Source: Cordylochernes scorpioides (lineage: Eukaryota > Arthropoda > Arachnida > Pseudoscorpiones > Chernetidae). From it: a DNA stretch of 64,000 nt. The translations under genes and the position numbers were made by a program. The notes below the pieces were generated by a model, which was not told the DNA's origin, did no database searches, and worked only from the letters and a program-made list of their open reading frames with translations. The DNA is taken from positions 69,371,529 through 69,435,528 of the forward strand of contig CP092875.1 in the NCBI GenBank assembly GCA_030710605.1, given 5' to 3'. Position 1 is the first letter of the stretch, and the number at the start of each line of letters is the position of its first letter. Positions 51,380 to 61,783 of the stretch are shown here, piece after piece.

Positions 51380-54300
51380 TCAAACACGAAATCTCACAGG
51401 CGGTCTCCTCGCTCGAGGTGGGTTCCGCCTTAGGACAGGACCCTCCTCTTTCAAGGCCTCGGGGTCCAGCGAGCGAAGAGGCTCCAATGACTTTCCATCG
51501 TCTGTATCACTCTGAACCTCTGAATCTTGATCCGACCGCTGGCTAGTTAGTCCTGGCGACAGCGACTCCATATAACCTCTGTCTCGTACAACCTCCGAGA
51601 TTATGGCACTGGGACCTGCTCCTCTTGAGTGCTCGGGTTGACGCTCTCCATCTCCACTCTCATCTTCCTCACCATTCCTCCACCTTTTTCTAATTTGATC
51701 CCTGTGATAGGCCTTTACCTGTCCGTGGATCAAAATGGTGTAGACTCTAGTTCCCTTCTTGCCCACAATTTTTCCTGGGATCCATTTATCACCACCTCTA
51801 AAGTTTTTACACCACACTAAATCATCTATCTGGAATTCTTCCAAATGGGTTCGCCGATCATACTTCATTTGCCTGGCTTGCTGGTCCCTAACTCTAGATG
51901 CCAAGCTGGGATGTATCAACGATACTCTGGTTCGAAGCGCACGCCCAATAAAGAGCTCTGATGGAGTCTTTCCCGTTGTCACATGCGGGGTGCTTCGATA
52001 TGCCAGAAGAACTTTTGATAAGGTGTCTTGAATGGTATCCCCAATTTTCCTTTTATTTTTATCCAGGGCAGTCTTAATAGTTCTAACCGCTCTTTCAGCC
52101 AAGCCATTACTTTGCGGGTGGTACGCCGGGATCAATGTTTGTTTAATTCCATTTCCTTCCAGAAAACCTTTCATTTCACTACCAGTAAACTGAGGTCCAT
52201 TATCAGATACAAGTTCCTCCGGTAACCCATAGGAAGAAAAAAGTCGCCGTAGTTGCTCAATGGTTTTGCGTGTGGTGGTCTCTCTCATTGGGATGGCTTC
52301 GATCCACTTTGAATGACTATCTACTACTATTAATAAATTAATGTTTTCCTTATTTGCAAAATCAATGTGAATTCTTTGCCAAGGTCTGGTTGACCATTTC
52401 CAGGGTTGCCATTTTCCTTTATTTGGCCCATCCTGGGATTGCTGACAGCTTCTGCACTTATTTACCAAAAACTCGATATGGGTATCTAAATTTGGCCACC
52501 AAAAATGTGATCTTGCTACAGCCTTCATTCTGTTCATACCGGAATGAGTCTCATGAAGACAGTTCAACATTTTTATTCTGAGAGATGGTGGAATGACAAC
52601 TCTCATTCCCCAAACCAAACACTCCCCATCTACAGTTAGCTCAAGTTTCCTTTGAAAATAAGGTCTGAGGTGATCAGCCACCTTTTCAGGCCAGCCTTGC
52701 TGAGTATAAAATTTGGCCAATGAGAGCACTTCGTCTTTTTCAGTTTCCGTGGCAATTTCCTCTGCTGTGATCGGCAATTCTTCCACAAAGGATAAAGCAT
52801 AGACATTATTTAATCTTGGAATTTCTTCACAGCCCACAGGAAAACGTGACAGAAGATCTGCATTCCCATGGTCTTGAGTTCTTCGAAATTTAATATCGTA
52901 AGTATAAGCTGACAAAATAAGCGCCCAACGCTGCAATCTTGAAGTAGATAAGGTGGGGATTCCTGATTTTGGGCCCAAAATGGTCACCAATGGCTTATGG
53001 TCTGTAATAAGAATAAATTTTCTTCCATAAATAAATTGATGAAACTTGGTAACTCCATATATAATGGCTAGAGCCTCCTTCTCAATCTGAGAATAATTTT
53101 GTTCTGCTCCCGATAAAGTCCGAGAGGCAAACATAATCGGTCTCTCCTGGCCTTCTATAATATGTGACAACACAGCGCCCACTCCAATCTGCGATGCATC
53201 AGTGGCCAAACACAATGGCAAAGTCGTATCATATGGGACTAGCACCCTCTCAGAGGTAATGCTGTTCTTGCACTTGTCAATGGCCTCTCCACATTCCTTT
53301 GTCCAAACCCAAGGACGTTTTTTGTGAAGAAGCTCATGAAGAGGCTTCAAAAGCTCTGGCAAATTGGGTATGAACTTCCCATAAAAGTTTACCAAACCAA
53401 GAAATGACCTTAATTCAGAGATATTCGTAGGCGTTTTGGCCTTCTGTATTGCTTGTACCTTATGATCTAAAGGTCTGATGCCCTCTCCCGTGACAAGATG
53501 TCCTAAATATTCAATTTCTTTTTGCAAAAATAGGCATTTTTCTTTCTTTAGTTTGATATTATACTTTGCCAAGCGAGCAAATATAGTCTTCAACAACGCC
53601 AGATGTTCTTCAATTGATGCTGTGGCTATAAGGACATCATCAATATAACAAATTACGCCTCCTATACCCGACAAAACCCTATCCATTACAGATTGAAAAT
53701 AACTGGGCGCATTTGCCAATCCAAATGGCATTCTCTTAAACCTGAAAAGCCCTTTATGAGTATTTATCGTTAGTAACGGTCGGGTGCCTGGGTCCACCTC
53801 TAATTGCAGATAAGCGTTCCTCAAGTCCAATTTAGAAAAGTATTTTCCCTTGGCCAATGTGGAGAATAAATCTTGCTGTGTGGGAAGGGGATAGGCCGCA
53901 GTGTCCAAATATTTATTTAGAGTTACCTTGAAGTCGCAGCAAATTCTGATCTCTTTATTTTTCTTCGGCACTACAACCACTGGGGTGGCCCATTTACTGC
54001 TCGCCACCTCACATAGATAACCCTTAGCCACCATTTTGTCTAATGCTTCAGTAACTGCTGGCCTAATGGCGAAAGGCACCGGACGAGCCTTATGGAAAAT
54101 TGGATTCACATCACACATGTTTACTGAAAATGTGAAACCTTTTATTGGTTCAGTTGTCTCCACAAATAGGGCTTGATTTTCCTTCAAAATTTCCTCAATG
54201 GTAATTTCCACAGGCATATGTTTTACCGCGAAACAGCCCAATTTCAATCTATTTATCCATTCTCTTCCCATCAAAGCCCTCTTTTCTCCTTTCACCACCA

Positions 54301-55375
54301 ACGCTCTAAGTTTGTAAGTAATATCTTGACACTCCACTTTGACATTGATTTTACCCAGAATGGGTACCACGGTACCATCATAAGTTCTTACAATAATACT
54401 CGCTTTTTCCAATTTCAAGTGTTGAAGACTATTTTTAAAATCCTTTTCTGATATCAGTGTTAGACCACTACCCGTATCCATTTCAAATTTAATAAAGTTT
54501 CCTTCTACTTTTAACTCCATCAGATAGGGAGGGTCACTTGAGGCAAAATTAATTTTATACTCAGGTATCGTCACGCTTATAATTTTCTGGACATACTCGT
54601 CCTCCTCTTCTTGGTCTCCTATCTGATGTATATTTCCCGGCTGATTCTGATGTTGCCTTAGATTTCTTCTACTGCTCCAACATATTGAGGCAATGTGTCC
54701 TTTTTTATTACACTTAAAGCATATCGCCTCCTTAAATCTACATAGTTCTTTATGCTGTTTACCACAATGTTTACATTTGCCATTTTGGAAATTTGATTCA
54801 ACCTTGCGTTCCATCCTCAACTTATCTACACAATCTTCACTCTGCTCCAAGTGAAATAATTTTGTATTTTTCTCGGCTGCTTCCATAGATAATGCTATCT
54901 CAATTACTTTAGCTAAAGAAATGTCGCCCTCCGACAAAATTCTATTTTGTATTTTGGCATTATATAAACCACAAACCATTTTATCACGTAAAGAATCCTC
55001 CAGAAAATTTCCAAAGTTGCATGAGGAAGCCAAACGCTTAATTTCCACCAAGTAATCCGAGATGCTTTCTTCCTTTAATTGCATTCTTTTAAAAAAAATG
55101 AACCTCTCTACTACAATTGAGCGCTTTGGAGAGAAGTGCCTTTTCAAGATATCTATTAGGTTATCAAAAGTTTTATCTTTAGGTAGAATAGGACTGCACA
55201 AATTCTTCAAAACACCATATGTTTTACTTCCCATGAGGGTTAGGAGATAAGCCTTTTTCTTCTCATCCCCTGCCTCCTCCAATATGAGAAACTGTTCCAA
55301 TCGTTCATAAAACGTTTCAAAAGTTTCAGTTTCCTCATTATATTCCTTAAATTGGTAACTAGCCATTTTTTTCAC
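51380..55375 (-). CDS. Gag-Pol polyprotein, 1331 aa, intact Ty3/Gypsy element
   Basis: All domains are present in a single frame. Gag (about 1-195); two zinc-knuckle-like clusters (CKHCGKQHKELC near 201 and CFKCNKKGHIASIC near 220); retropepsin FEMDTGSGLTLIS near 300; RT with KNKEIRICCDFKVTLN, FSKLDLRNAYLQLEVD and catalytic ICYIDDVLIA near 577. RNase H has CLATDASQIGVGAVLS and ITDHKPLV. Integrase has the HHCC region (HETHSG...CRSCQQ) and catalytic Asp near 1005, Asp near 1058 (SDNGPQF) and Glu near 1094 (DD35E spacing). A GPF/SH3-like C-terminal region (DLVWCKNFRGGDKWIPGKIV) follows. No env is seen. The start is the first Met after the presumed primer-binding site. Gag and Pol are fused without a frameshift. 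Confidence 0.95.
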   Translation of the reverse strand: MKKMASYQFKEYNEETETFETFYERLEQFLILEEAGDEKKKAYLLTLMGSKTYGVLKNLCSPILPKDKTFDNLIDILKRHFSPKRSIVVERFIFFKRMQLKEESISDYLVEIKRLASSCNFGNFLEDSLRDKMVCGLYNAKIQNRILSEGDISLAKVIEIALSMEAAEKNTKLFHLEQSEDCVDKLRMERKVESNFQNGKCKHCGKQHKELCRFKEAICFKCNKKGHIASICWSSRRNLRQHQNQPGNIHQIGDQEEEDEYVQKIISVTIPEYKINFASSDPPYLMELKVEGNFIKFEMDTGSGLTLISEKDFKNSLQHLKLEKASIIVRTYDGTVVPILGKINVKVECQDITYKLRALVVKGEKRALMGREWINRLKLGCFAVKHMPVEITIEEILKENQALFVETTEPIKGFTFSVNMCDVNPIFHKARPVPFAIRPAVTEALDKMVAKGYLCEVASSKWATPVVVVPKKNKEIRICCDFKVTLNKYLDTAAYPLPTQQDLFSTLAKGKYFSKLDLRNAYLQLEVDPGTRPLLTINTHKGLFRFKRMPFGLANAPSYFQSVMDRVLSGIGGVICYIDDVLIATASIEEHLALLKTIFARLAKYNIKLKKEKCLFLQKEIEYLGHLVTGEGIRPLDHKVQAIQKAKTPTNISELRSFLGLVNFYGKFIPNLPELLKPLHELLHKKRPWVWTKECGEAIDKCKNSITSERVLVPYDTTLPLCLATDASQIGVGAVLSHIIEGQERPIMFASRTLSGAEQNYSQIEKEALAIIYGVTKFHQFIYGRKFILITDHKPLVTILGPKSGIPTLSTSRLQRWALILSAYTYDIKFRRTQDHGNADLLSRFPVGCEEIPRLNNVYALSFVEELPITAEEIATETEKDEVLSLAKFYTQQGWPEKVADHLRPYFQRKLELTVDGECLVWGMRVVIPPSLRIKMLNCLHETHSGMNRMKAVARSHFWWPNLDTHIEFLVNKCRSCQQSQDGPNKGKWQPWKWSTRPWQRIHIDFANKENINLLIVVDSHSKWIEAIPMRETTTRKTIEQLRRLFSSYGLPEELVSDNGPQFTGSEMKGFLEGNGIKQTLIPAYHPQSNGLAERAVRTIKTALDKNKRKIGDTIQDTLSKVLLAYRSTPHVTTGKTPSELFIGRALRTRVSLIHPSLASRVRDQQARQMKYDRRTHLEEFQIDDLVWCKNFRGGDKWIPGKIVGKKGTRVYTILIHGQVKAYHRDQIRKRWRNGEEDESGDGERQPEHSRGAGPSAIISEVVRDRGYMESLSPGLTSQRSDQDSEVQSDTDDGKSLEPLRSLDPEALKEEGPVLRRNPPRARRPPVRFRV

Positions 55376-55517
55376 TCTTTCTTAAATATGCATCCTAAAA
55401 CTTTGCAATTTGTGTCTTTTAAAATTTACTTTCAATTATATGCAAAATCAAAGATATTTTCTAAAAATATTTACTTCAAAATTCGAGGGTACTTACTCTT
55501 ATATCCTCGTCGCCAAA

Positions 55518-55717
55518 TGCAACATCTTCGTACACATTTATTTTTAGCAAATCTTTATTGTCTTAGTAAAGTCTGATACAGCCTTTTATTGTTTATTTTC
55601 GAAACGCCAAAAAGTGACAAAAACAAATCAAAAAGGGATGATGATAACCTGCGTCTTGCAGATTAACATTTTCATAGAAACATATATATATACATATTTA
55701 TTGCTAGCTATATATCA
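55518..55717 (-). repeat. 5' LTR of the intact Gypsy element
   Basis: 200 bp, next to the target duplication AAGAT on the outside and to the presumed primer-binding site on the inside. Confidence 0.95.
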
Positions 55718-55722
55718 AAGAT

Positions 55723-58700
55723 GATATTTGTTGGATATATAAAAGTGAAATAAAAATGACATTTTGTTTGATTAACAAAAAAGATGATTAAAATAAAATG
55801 ATGACATAAAAATTCACATTCTAAGAGAATATTGGTGGGCGTTGGACAGGGTTAGTAGTTAAAGAATAAGCAATTGTGAGATTTACACATTCAATCAAAT
55901 ACTTAGGTCCAGGTGCAAAGCGAGGATATGGACTTGAGCGTCTTCCTAGGCAATGTTTCACCTGTGATCCTGTATAGGGTAACAGTGCTTTGTCACAATT
56001 GTAGTGTTATTGGGTTGAAAAGTTGTTGAAGAATATGTAATTGTTAGAAGTGCTCATGTAAACCAAATACTCAGATCCAGGTGCAAAGCGAGGATATAGA
56101 CTTGAGCTGTCTTCCTTGGCAATGTTTCACTTGCGATCCTATATAAGGGTTACAGTGTTTTGTCACAATTTTAAAATTATTGGGTTAAAAGTTGTTGAAG
56201 AAAAGTTGCTTATTAATATGATTGAGAAAGGAGTGAAATAGAGCCATGCGATAAGTAGAATTGTAGCGACAGTAGGTGATCTGACTTGACTCGAAATCAA
56301 AGGTTGATTGTGGTCCGCTAGAGCTGAAAAAAAAAGTTGAAAGTTGAAAAAAGTGAACGCTTTGTGTATGCGTTGGTGATTTGCTCTGCGGATGAAATGA
56401 AATAAACTCTTGAAGCTTGTTCAGACCAGAAGTTTGGATTTGTAAGTCTGGGGAACTGTGTTCAAGGCGTTTGTTGAATTACGAAATCAAAAAATAAATT
56501 GTCAAGCAGTGCTGTCGTTTTTCTACGTTGTTGTGACGCAATGACTGAAAAGATAGTGATGAAAAATATAGGGAATTGGTTAAAGAAAATGATTGTTGAA
56601 AACGATTGTTGTAGATGCCCGATAGTGGATGATTAACTTTGTCAGATAATAAAGGTATTTAAACAAATAAAATATAGTGAATAGAAATATAGAAATATGA
56701 TTGCGGGTACAAAAAGTGTAAGTGGACAAAATTAAACCTGTAATATATAAAATATATAATAAATAATAAAATAAAAATAATTTTTGAAACAATTAGATGT
56801 TTTACAATACTAAAATAATATCATGAAAAATAAAAGTAAATTTGATTAAAGGTTTTTTTTTTTTTTAAATGTTGGATTAAAAAATTTGTTTATATAATTG
56901 AAAGGTAAGAATAAGAATAATTATTCAAGATATCATACAAAATTTATAATATAATTGAAGGTTATTAATGATTGGATAAATTTTAAGTAGTGTAAAATTG
57001 AACAAAAATTGTCTCTTTTGACGAAAAGTTACAGTTGTGGTGTGTGACTAGATTATATCCCTTTGGTAACATCGGTGTTTCTATGACTCTGAAACTGGGA
57101 ATATGTGAAATGATCTTTTCGTTTGTCCTCAATGCTGGTATGTAGAGAATGATTTCTCTTTCGCGTTAAAAAGTCTATATAAGACTTAACCAAATTGTTT
57201 TAATTGGTGTTATCAATTAACATGTAAAATGTTTAAAGTATGTTCTGTTGTGATATCTCGTTGGTGAGATTTGTGAGATTCTCGAGGAAATCTAAATGAG
57301 TAGTGTGACACATGTGTTCAAAATGGCGTCATGAAGCTAGCGGTCAAGAAGATCTGCCTTGAGGGGGAAGAGAGGGCATGTCCAAAGATATTCTCAAAAG
57401 ATAGTAGTGACCAAGGGAGTGGCGTCAAAAAGGGCGTCCACTTCCTTTTTTCACGGAAATTCTATTTTTGGGGTGGTCACACGTGCGGGGTGTTTATTTT
57501 CTGTCTTACTTGAAACTGACTTTCTCCTTTTGTTGGGTTGGCAATTTACTGTTATAATTGAAAGATATGATTTTCTCGGTGTTCGTAGTTGTTGTGTTTC
57601 GAAGTTAGTTTAGAAAAAATGTTATTCAGTGTTGTCAAGTTTAGATGTGTGGTGAAAGTTCGACTTTCAACGTGGACACGCTTTGAAGTGAGATGTGGTG
57701 TCACAGGCGTGAAGGGCGTCTTTGGCCTGAAAAGTGAAAAAGTTTTGTGGTGTGGCACTGTGACACGAATTGAGAAATGTGAATAAAAAGGCGTCACGTG
57801 AAGTCTTAGTTTGGTACAAATCTAATCTGTTTCACCATGAATAAAAAAATTAATAAAGTCATGGGTGGTTGTTTATGAAACACATCGAGAGAATATTTGA
57901 CTGTTAGTGGATGTGGCACGCTTAAGGTGAAATTATTTTATTGTTGCGACGATATAGAGCTAAGTGGAGCTTGTGTGGTTCAAGATTTGGATTTGTGTGT
58001 TAAGTCGCGCACTAAAAATTGTTGCCAATTGGAGATAGTGATGTGTGAGGGTGTTGTAAGGTTTGTTGAAAGAAATGTTTTGATGACCAATCAGGCATGT
58101 AAAAGGAAAAGTGAGGGAGTGTATTCATCCTCGAATATTAACGATTGTGATCGTTTTGGAAGGCTGTGATTAATTTATATTTAAAATTTGAATATACTTT
58201 TTAAATCGTTGATTATGTTAGTTAAAATGATTCTTATAAAAGGGCAATGTCGTGAGAGTTACACATAATTTGAATTGGACGCTTACTTAAAATGGTGAAC
58301 ATTACCAAATTTTAAGAATTGATAAAGATATTGGTCTTTTGGTATAAAGATAACTAATAAGTAAAACAAAAATAAGTTGAGAATTATGATGAATGAGATT
58401 TTTTTAAAAATAATTATAATATATATATTTTTTTAAGTAAAATTGAGAGTAATAACTTGAAATTTTAATCTGATTAAAAATTAAAGTAAATTTGATACAT
58501 GAGATTGTGAAGGTTTTAAAAATTGACTAAAAAATGATATAAAAAAGCTAAAGTTTGAATTAAGAATGTAAAAATAATTTAAAATGGTATAAAAAAAAGG
58601 TAAAAATTGATTTTAAATGCTTAAAGTGAAATATAAATACAAAATTTAGGTTGAATCAAGTTGTGAACTTGAGGATAAAGTTATGTAAGATTTTAAAACT

Positions 58701-59147
58701 TACAGTTTGGATGAAAGTTCAGTCAGGAAACTTGGTCTTGGCTTGTATTCCTGCTGACGTTGAAGACGCTCCATGTAGAGCTTGTAGACGCTTGTAGCTT
58801 CTGTGAAGTTGATTGTGGCTTGTTGCCTTGAGCATTGTCTCGACGATGTCAAGTCGAAGGTGTGGAACTTGTCACAGGGTTTGGGTACATCGCTGCTCAG
58901 TTTCCATGTCGTGTGGGAAGTTCGGCTGTGTCGTTGGCGCGGTCAGCTTGCTCCCGACGTTGGGGAAGTCCGTTGGGGCGGCGTTTCTTCCGTAAATATC
59001 GACTCTTGTTGGGGGGAGAGATTGCTTTGTCGTTTCGTTGGTATGGCGGGCTTGTTCCTCCATCTTTGCTCTTTCTCGCTTCCTATCTGAACGGTCTTCT
59101 TACCTCTTAGTTGTGTCATCCTTCGTTTTGGTCATCCTGTCGACTCA
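55723..59147. other. Non-coding interior of the large repeat-flanked element
   Basis: No reading frame carries a known domain on either strand. Two tandem copies of a segment containing GGTGCAAAGCGAGGATAT and GGCAATGTTTCAC lie at about 55900-56030 and 56068-56207. The part 58680-59147 is richer in G and C. This looks like the filler of a large non-autonomous retroelement derivative. Confidence 0.5.
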
Positions 59148-60069
59148 TGTAATGAGATGAGAATTCCAGTAGCTTTTGTAGAGATCCTGTCGACTACTGA
59201 AATAATGTTGAAGTCCTGGTAGCTCTTGTTGTACTGTGTTGACCAAGAGGAACAGTCAGGATGTAGAGTTTTCCAGTACCTCTCTGCACCTTGGAAGACC
59301 TTTAAAAGTTCTCACAAAATACAGGCAGTCGTGGTCGAGGCAGAGTGGAAAAGCTTGGGGATATCCACACAAAAAACGAAGACACAGTTGCACTAAGAAA
59401 GTTCCGTAACAGATAAAAGTTGAGCTAGTAAGGCAAGATGGAGATAGACGAGTTCTTCCTAACTACATGTTGGATGAGATCGACATAACATACGACATAC
59501 GACCGACGCGGCCTGCACTAAGGGTGAACTAAACTAAACTGAACTGAGCTGTCAAGTCCCTGTAAAAGTGATGTATTTATAGGTTAAAAGACGGAGGGGG
59601 GACCTTATGTGACAGGGGCGTTTGTTATCTATTACAGATTTTATTTATTTATCCACTTTGTACAAATTACATTACATTACATTACATACATTATATACAT
59701 TATATATATATATGTTATATTAAAATATTATTTTATTTAAAATTATATTTCATAGAATCAAATACTCTGCTAAATCGACTGCCAGAGGTCACGCTTCCCC
59801 TATAAAAACTCCTTGTTGTTGTTGTTTCCCGATGGCCGGCTCAAACCTTTTGTACAATATGTAAATAATTTTTTTATTATTATATTCTTACGCCTTAAGC
59901 CAGGCAGTACTTTTGTCCAATTATGTTTTCTATATTCCATAAGCTCAATTAAAGTTATTTCTAATCTTCACATTTTTATTATCATACTTTCAAGATTTTA
60001 ACCACGAATGCATTACCATAGCATAATCCTCAAGATAATCAAAAATAAACAGATAAAATTATTGATGAA

Positions 60070-60190
60070 CCAGTTCCTCCCATTATATTTCATTATTGTA
60101 GTAAGGGAGTAGAAAATTTATATCAATTCAAAAAGAATCATACGCGTTGAAAAGAGTTTATAATTATTATAACATATGACGCGCTAATGC
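60070..60190. repeat. Foldback fragment, GTATGATTCTTTTGAAAATT family
   Basis: ATTGTAGTAAGGGAGTAGAAA, AAAGAATCATACGCG and GACGCGCTAATGCATCA match one arm of 60412-60820. It is separated from it by ACATAC-rich simple sequence (60190-60390). Confidence 0.55.
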
Positions 60191-60411
60191 ATCACACATA
60201 CGTATATAATAAACATACATACATGCTTAAATTGTTTTTTCAATCACACATTTATATATTTTCGAACACACATACATTTGCACACACATACACATTTACA
60301 AAAACACGTTCATATATAAACAATCCTACATACATATGTAAAGATACATACATACATGCATTTGAAAACACAGATAAATATGCATAAATGATGCATTAGC
60401 GCGCCATCTGT

Positions 60412-60820
60412 TATCAAAATTCGAAACTATTTTAGACGCGTATGATTCTATTTAAAAATAAACAATTTCTACTGCCCTTACTGCAATGGAAAAATTAAAG
60501 GGAGGGCCTGGATCATCAGTCGTGAACCCTCCAGCGGTTTCGCCAGTTTATTCTACCATACCGCTGTTATATTGCATTTTTCGATTTTCGTTTTATAGTG
60601 ATACCCATCCCAAGAGTCTAGCATCAGTATCACTATAAAAGGAAGATCGAAAAATGCAATATAACAGCGATATTGTAGATTAAACTGGCGAAATCGCTGG
60701 GAGGGTTCACCACTGATGATTCAGGCCCTCCCTTTAATTTTTCCATTGCAGTAAGGGCAGTAGAAATTGTTTATTTTTAAAAAGAATCATACGCGTCTAT
60801 AATAGTTTCGAATTTTGATA
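60412..60820. repeat. 409-bp palindrome, GTATGATTCTTTTGAAAATT family
   Basis: Arms of nearly 200 bp extend from TATCAAAATTCGAAACTATT to its complement. They include GGGAGGGCCTGGATCATCAG, GGTTTCGCCAGTTTA and TATATTGCATTTTTCGAT. The loop lies around CCCAAGAGTCTAGCATC. Arms differ at a few sites (CCAGCGG against GCTGGGAG), so they are somewhat older than those of 11256-11496. Confidence 0.85.
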
Positions 60821-61142
60821 TACATAAATACATTTGAAAACACACATACATAATATATGAACATACCCCTGCATACTTATACAAGCACACAAGCCTATAT
60901 CAAACAAAAATGTAATATATGCTGATACAAACATCTAGGTATACATTTACACATGATCAAAATCCTAATGGAATGTTCTGACATTTGCCAAGAATCCTCC
61001 TCCATATGAAGTGAGGTAGTTATCAATGATTCCTCTTATTTGCAGCCTCAAAAAGATCATTTGTAGGTTCTTGACTTTACACTGCCAAAAACTGTATCGC
61101 TAGACATTCAGTCCACCCAATATCCATAGGGAGAAGAGTAAG

Positions 61143-61374
61143 AAGTCTGTATTGACAAAGGTGAGTGTCCAGCCTTCAACGAAAGATATTTAAAGTGCGG
61201 AGATCCAGTGGTGGACGGAAGAGATGAATACGGTAGGATTGTGGGTGGTCACATAGCCGACCCTCTGGCCTGGCCTTGGATGGTACAAATGAAATTACAT
61301 GGGGAACATAAGTGCGGAGCCAGCTTGATCCATCCCCGGTGGGTCCTCACGGCGGCACACTGCTTCTTCGGACA
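61143..61374 (+). CDS. First trypsin-domain exon, serine protease copy B
   Basis: The exon enters in phase 1 after GAGTAAG and leaves in phase 2 at CA|GTAAGT, 232 nt, matching 12638-12869 in length and phases. It encodes the linker with cysteines ([20 protein letters not shown]), the activation cleavage site YGR|IVGG and the protease N-terminus to the catalytic histidine in WVLTAAHCF (His at 61358-61360). The whole block has no stop and keeps the histidine-loop cysteine, so copy B looks functional here. The exons with Asp102 and Ser195 must lie beyond 64000. With upstream exons it gives a CUB-LDLa-trypsin zymogen, probably secreted. Confidence 0.9.
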
Positions 61375-61436
61375 GTAAGTATAGCAAAAACTCTTTATCC
61401 TAGTCTTAATTTGAAACCAACCTTTATCTTAATCAC

Positions 61437-61783
61437 ATAAAATGAAAGGATTTAAAAGCACGAATGTTTCTTTAATACATAATAAAAACTTCTACTGTCC
61501 TTACTGCGATGAAAAATATATTGGGAGGGCTTGGCTCATTAGTGGTGAACCCTCCCAGCGGTTTCGCCAATTTAATCCACCAGACCGCTTCTTAGAGCTA
61601 TAATACTGTATTGGACGATTCGGCTTATATACGTAGCACTGAAGGGTGGAATCTCAGAAATTATTTTCAAGAAACCTATGGAAATAAGCTTATAGGACAG
61701 TAGAATTACATTCAAATATTATTGATTCAATTTTATTATGTATAAAAGAAACATTCGCGCTTTTAAATCCTTTCATTTTATGT
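61437..61783. mobile_element. Foldback element with TAAAATGAAAGGATTTAAAA ends
   Basis: Terminal inverted repeats of about 60 bp (CATAAAATGAAAGGATTTAA and complement) enclose GGCTTGGCTCATTAGTGGTG and GACCGCTTCTTAGAGCTATA. It is the longer relative of the palindrome at 11256-11496. An interior fragment lies at 43860-44050. It begins about 60 bases after the copy-B exon, inside the next intron. Confidence 0.7.

Larger units (their letters stand above)
51167..55717 (-). mobile_element. Intact Ty3/Gypsy retrotransposon with identical LTRs
   Basis: LTRs of 200 bp (51167-51366 and 55518-55717) look identical by eye, have TG...CA ends on the minus strand and are flanked by the 5-bp target duplication AAGAT (51162-51166 and 55718-55722). 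TTTGGCGACGAGGATATAAG follows the 5' LTR as a presumed primer-binding site. GAAGAGAGAAGATGG precedes the 3' LTR as polypurine tract. One uninterrupted frame fills the interior. These features indicate a very recent, probably mobile copy. Confidence 0.95.
50211..59687 (-). mobile_element. Large element flanked by long direct repeats, with a nested Gypsy element
   Basis: Direct repeats at 50211-50913 and 59148-59687 begin TGTAAT and end ATTACA. The right copy lacks about 180 bases (after GGGGCGTTTG), and the left copy has lost two bases in TATAAATA. On the minus strand CCTATAAATACATCAC in the right repeat looks like a TATA box, so it may be the 5' LTR. The interior without the nested Gypsy element is about 3.7 kb and has no recognisable coding region. 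No clear target duplication or polypurine tract was found, so LTR is an inference from the repeat pair. Confidence 0.6.

Noticed and set aside
58803-59110. Overlapping plus-strand frames of 60 to 95 codons
   Set aside because: Three frames are open at once, a sign of GC-richer non-coding DNA; no domain and no second copy.
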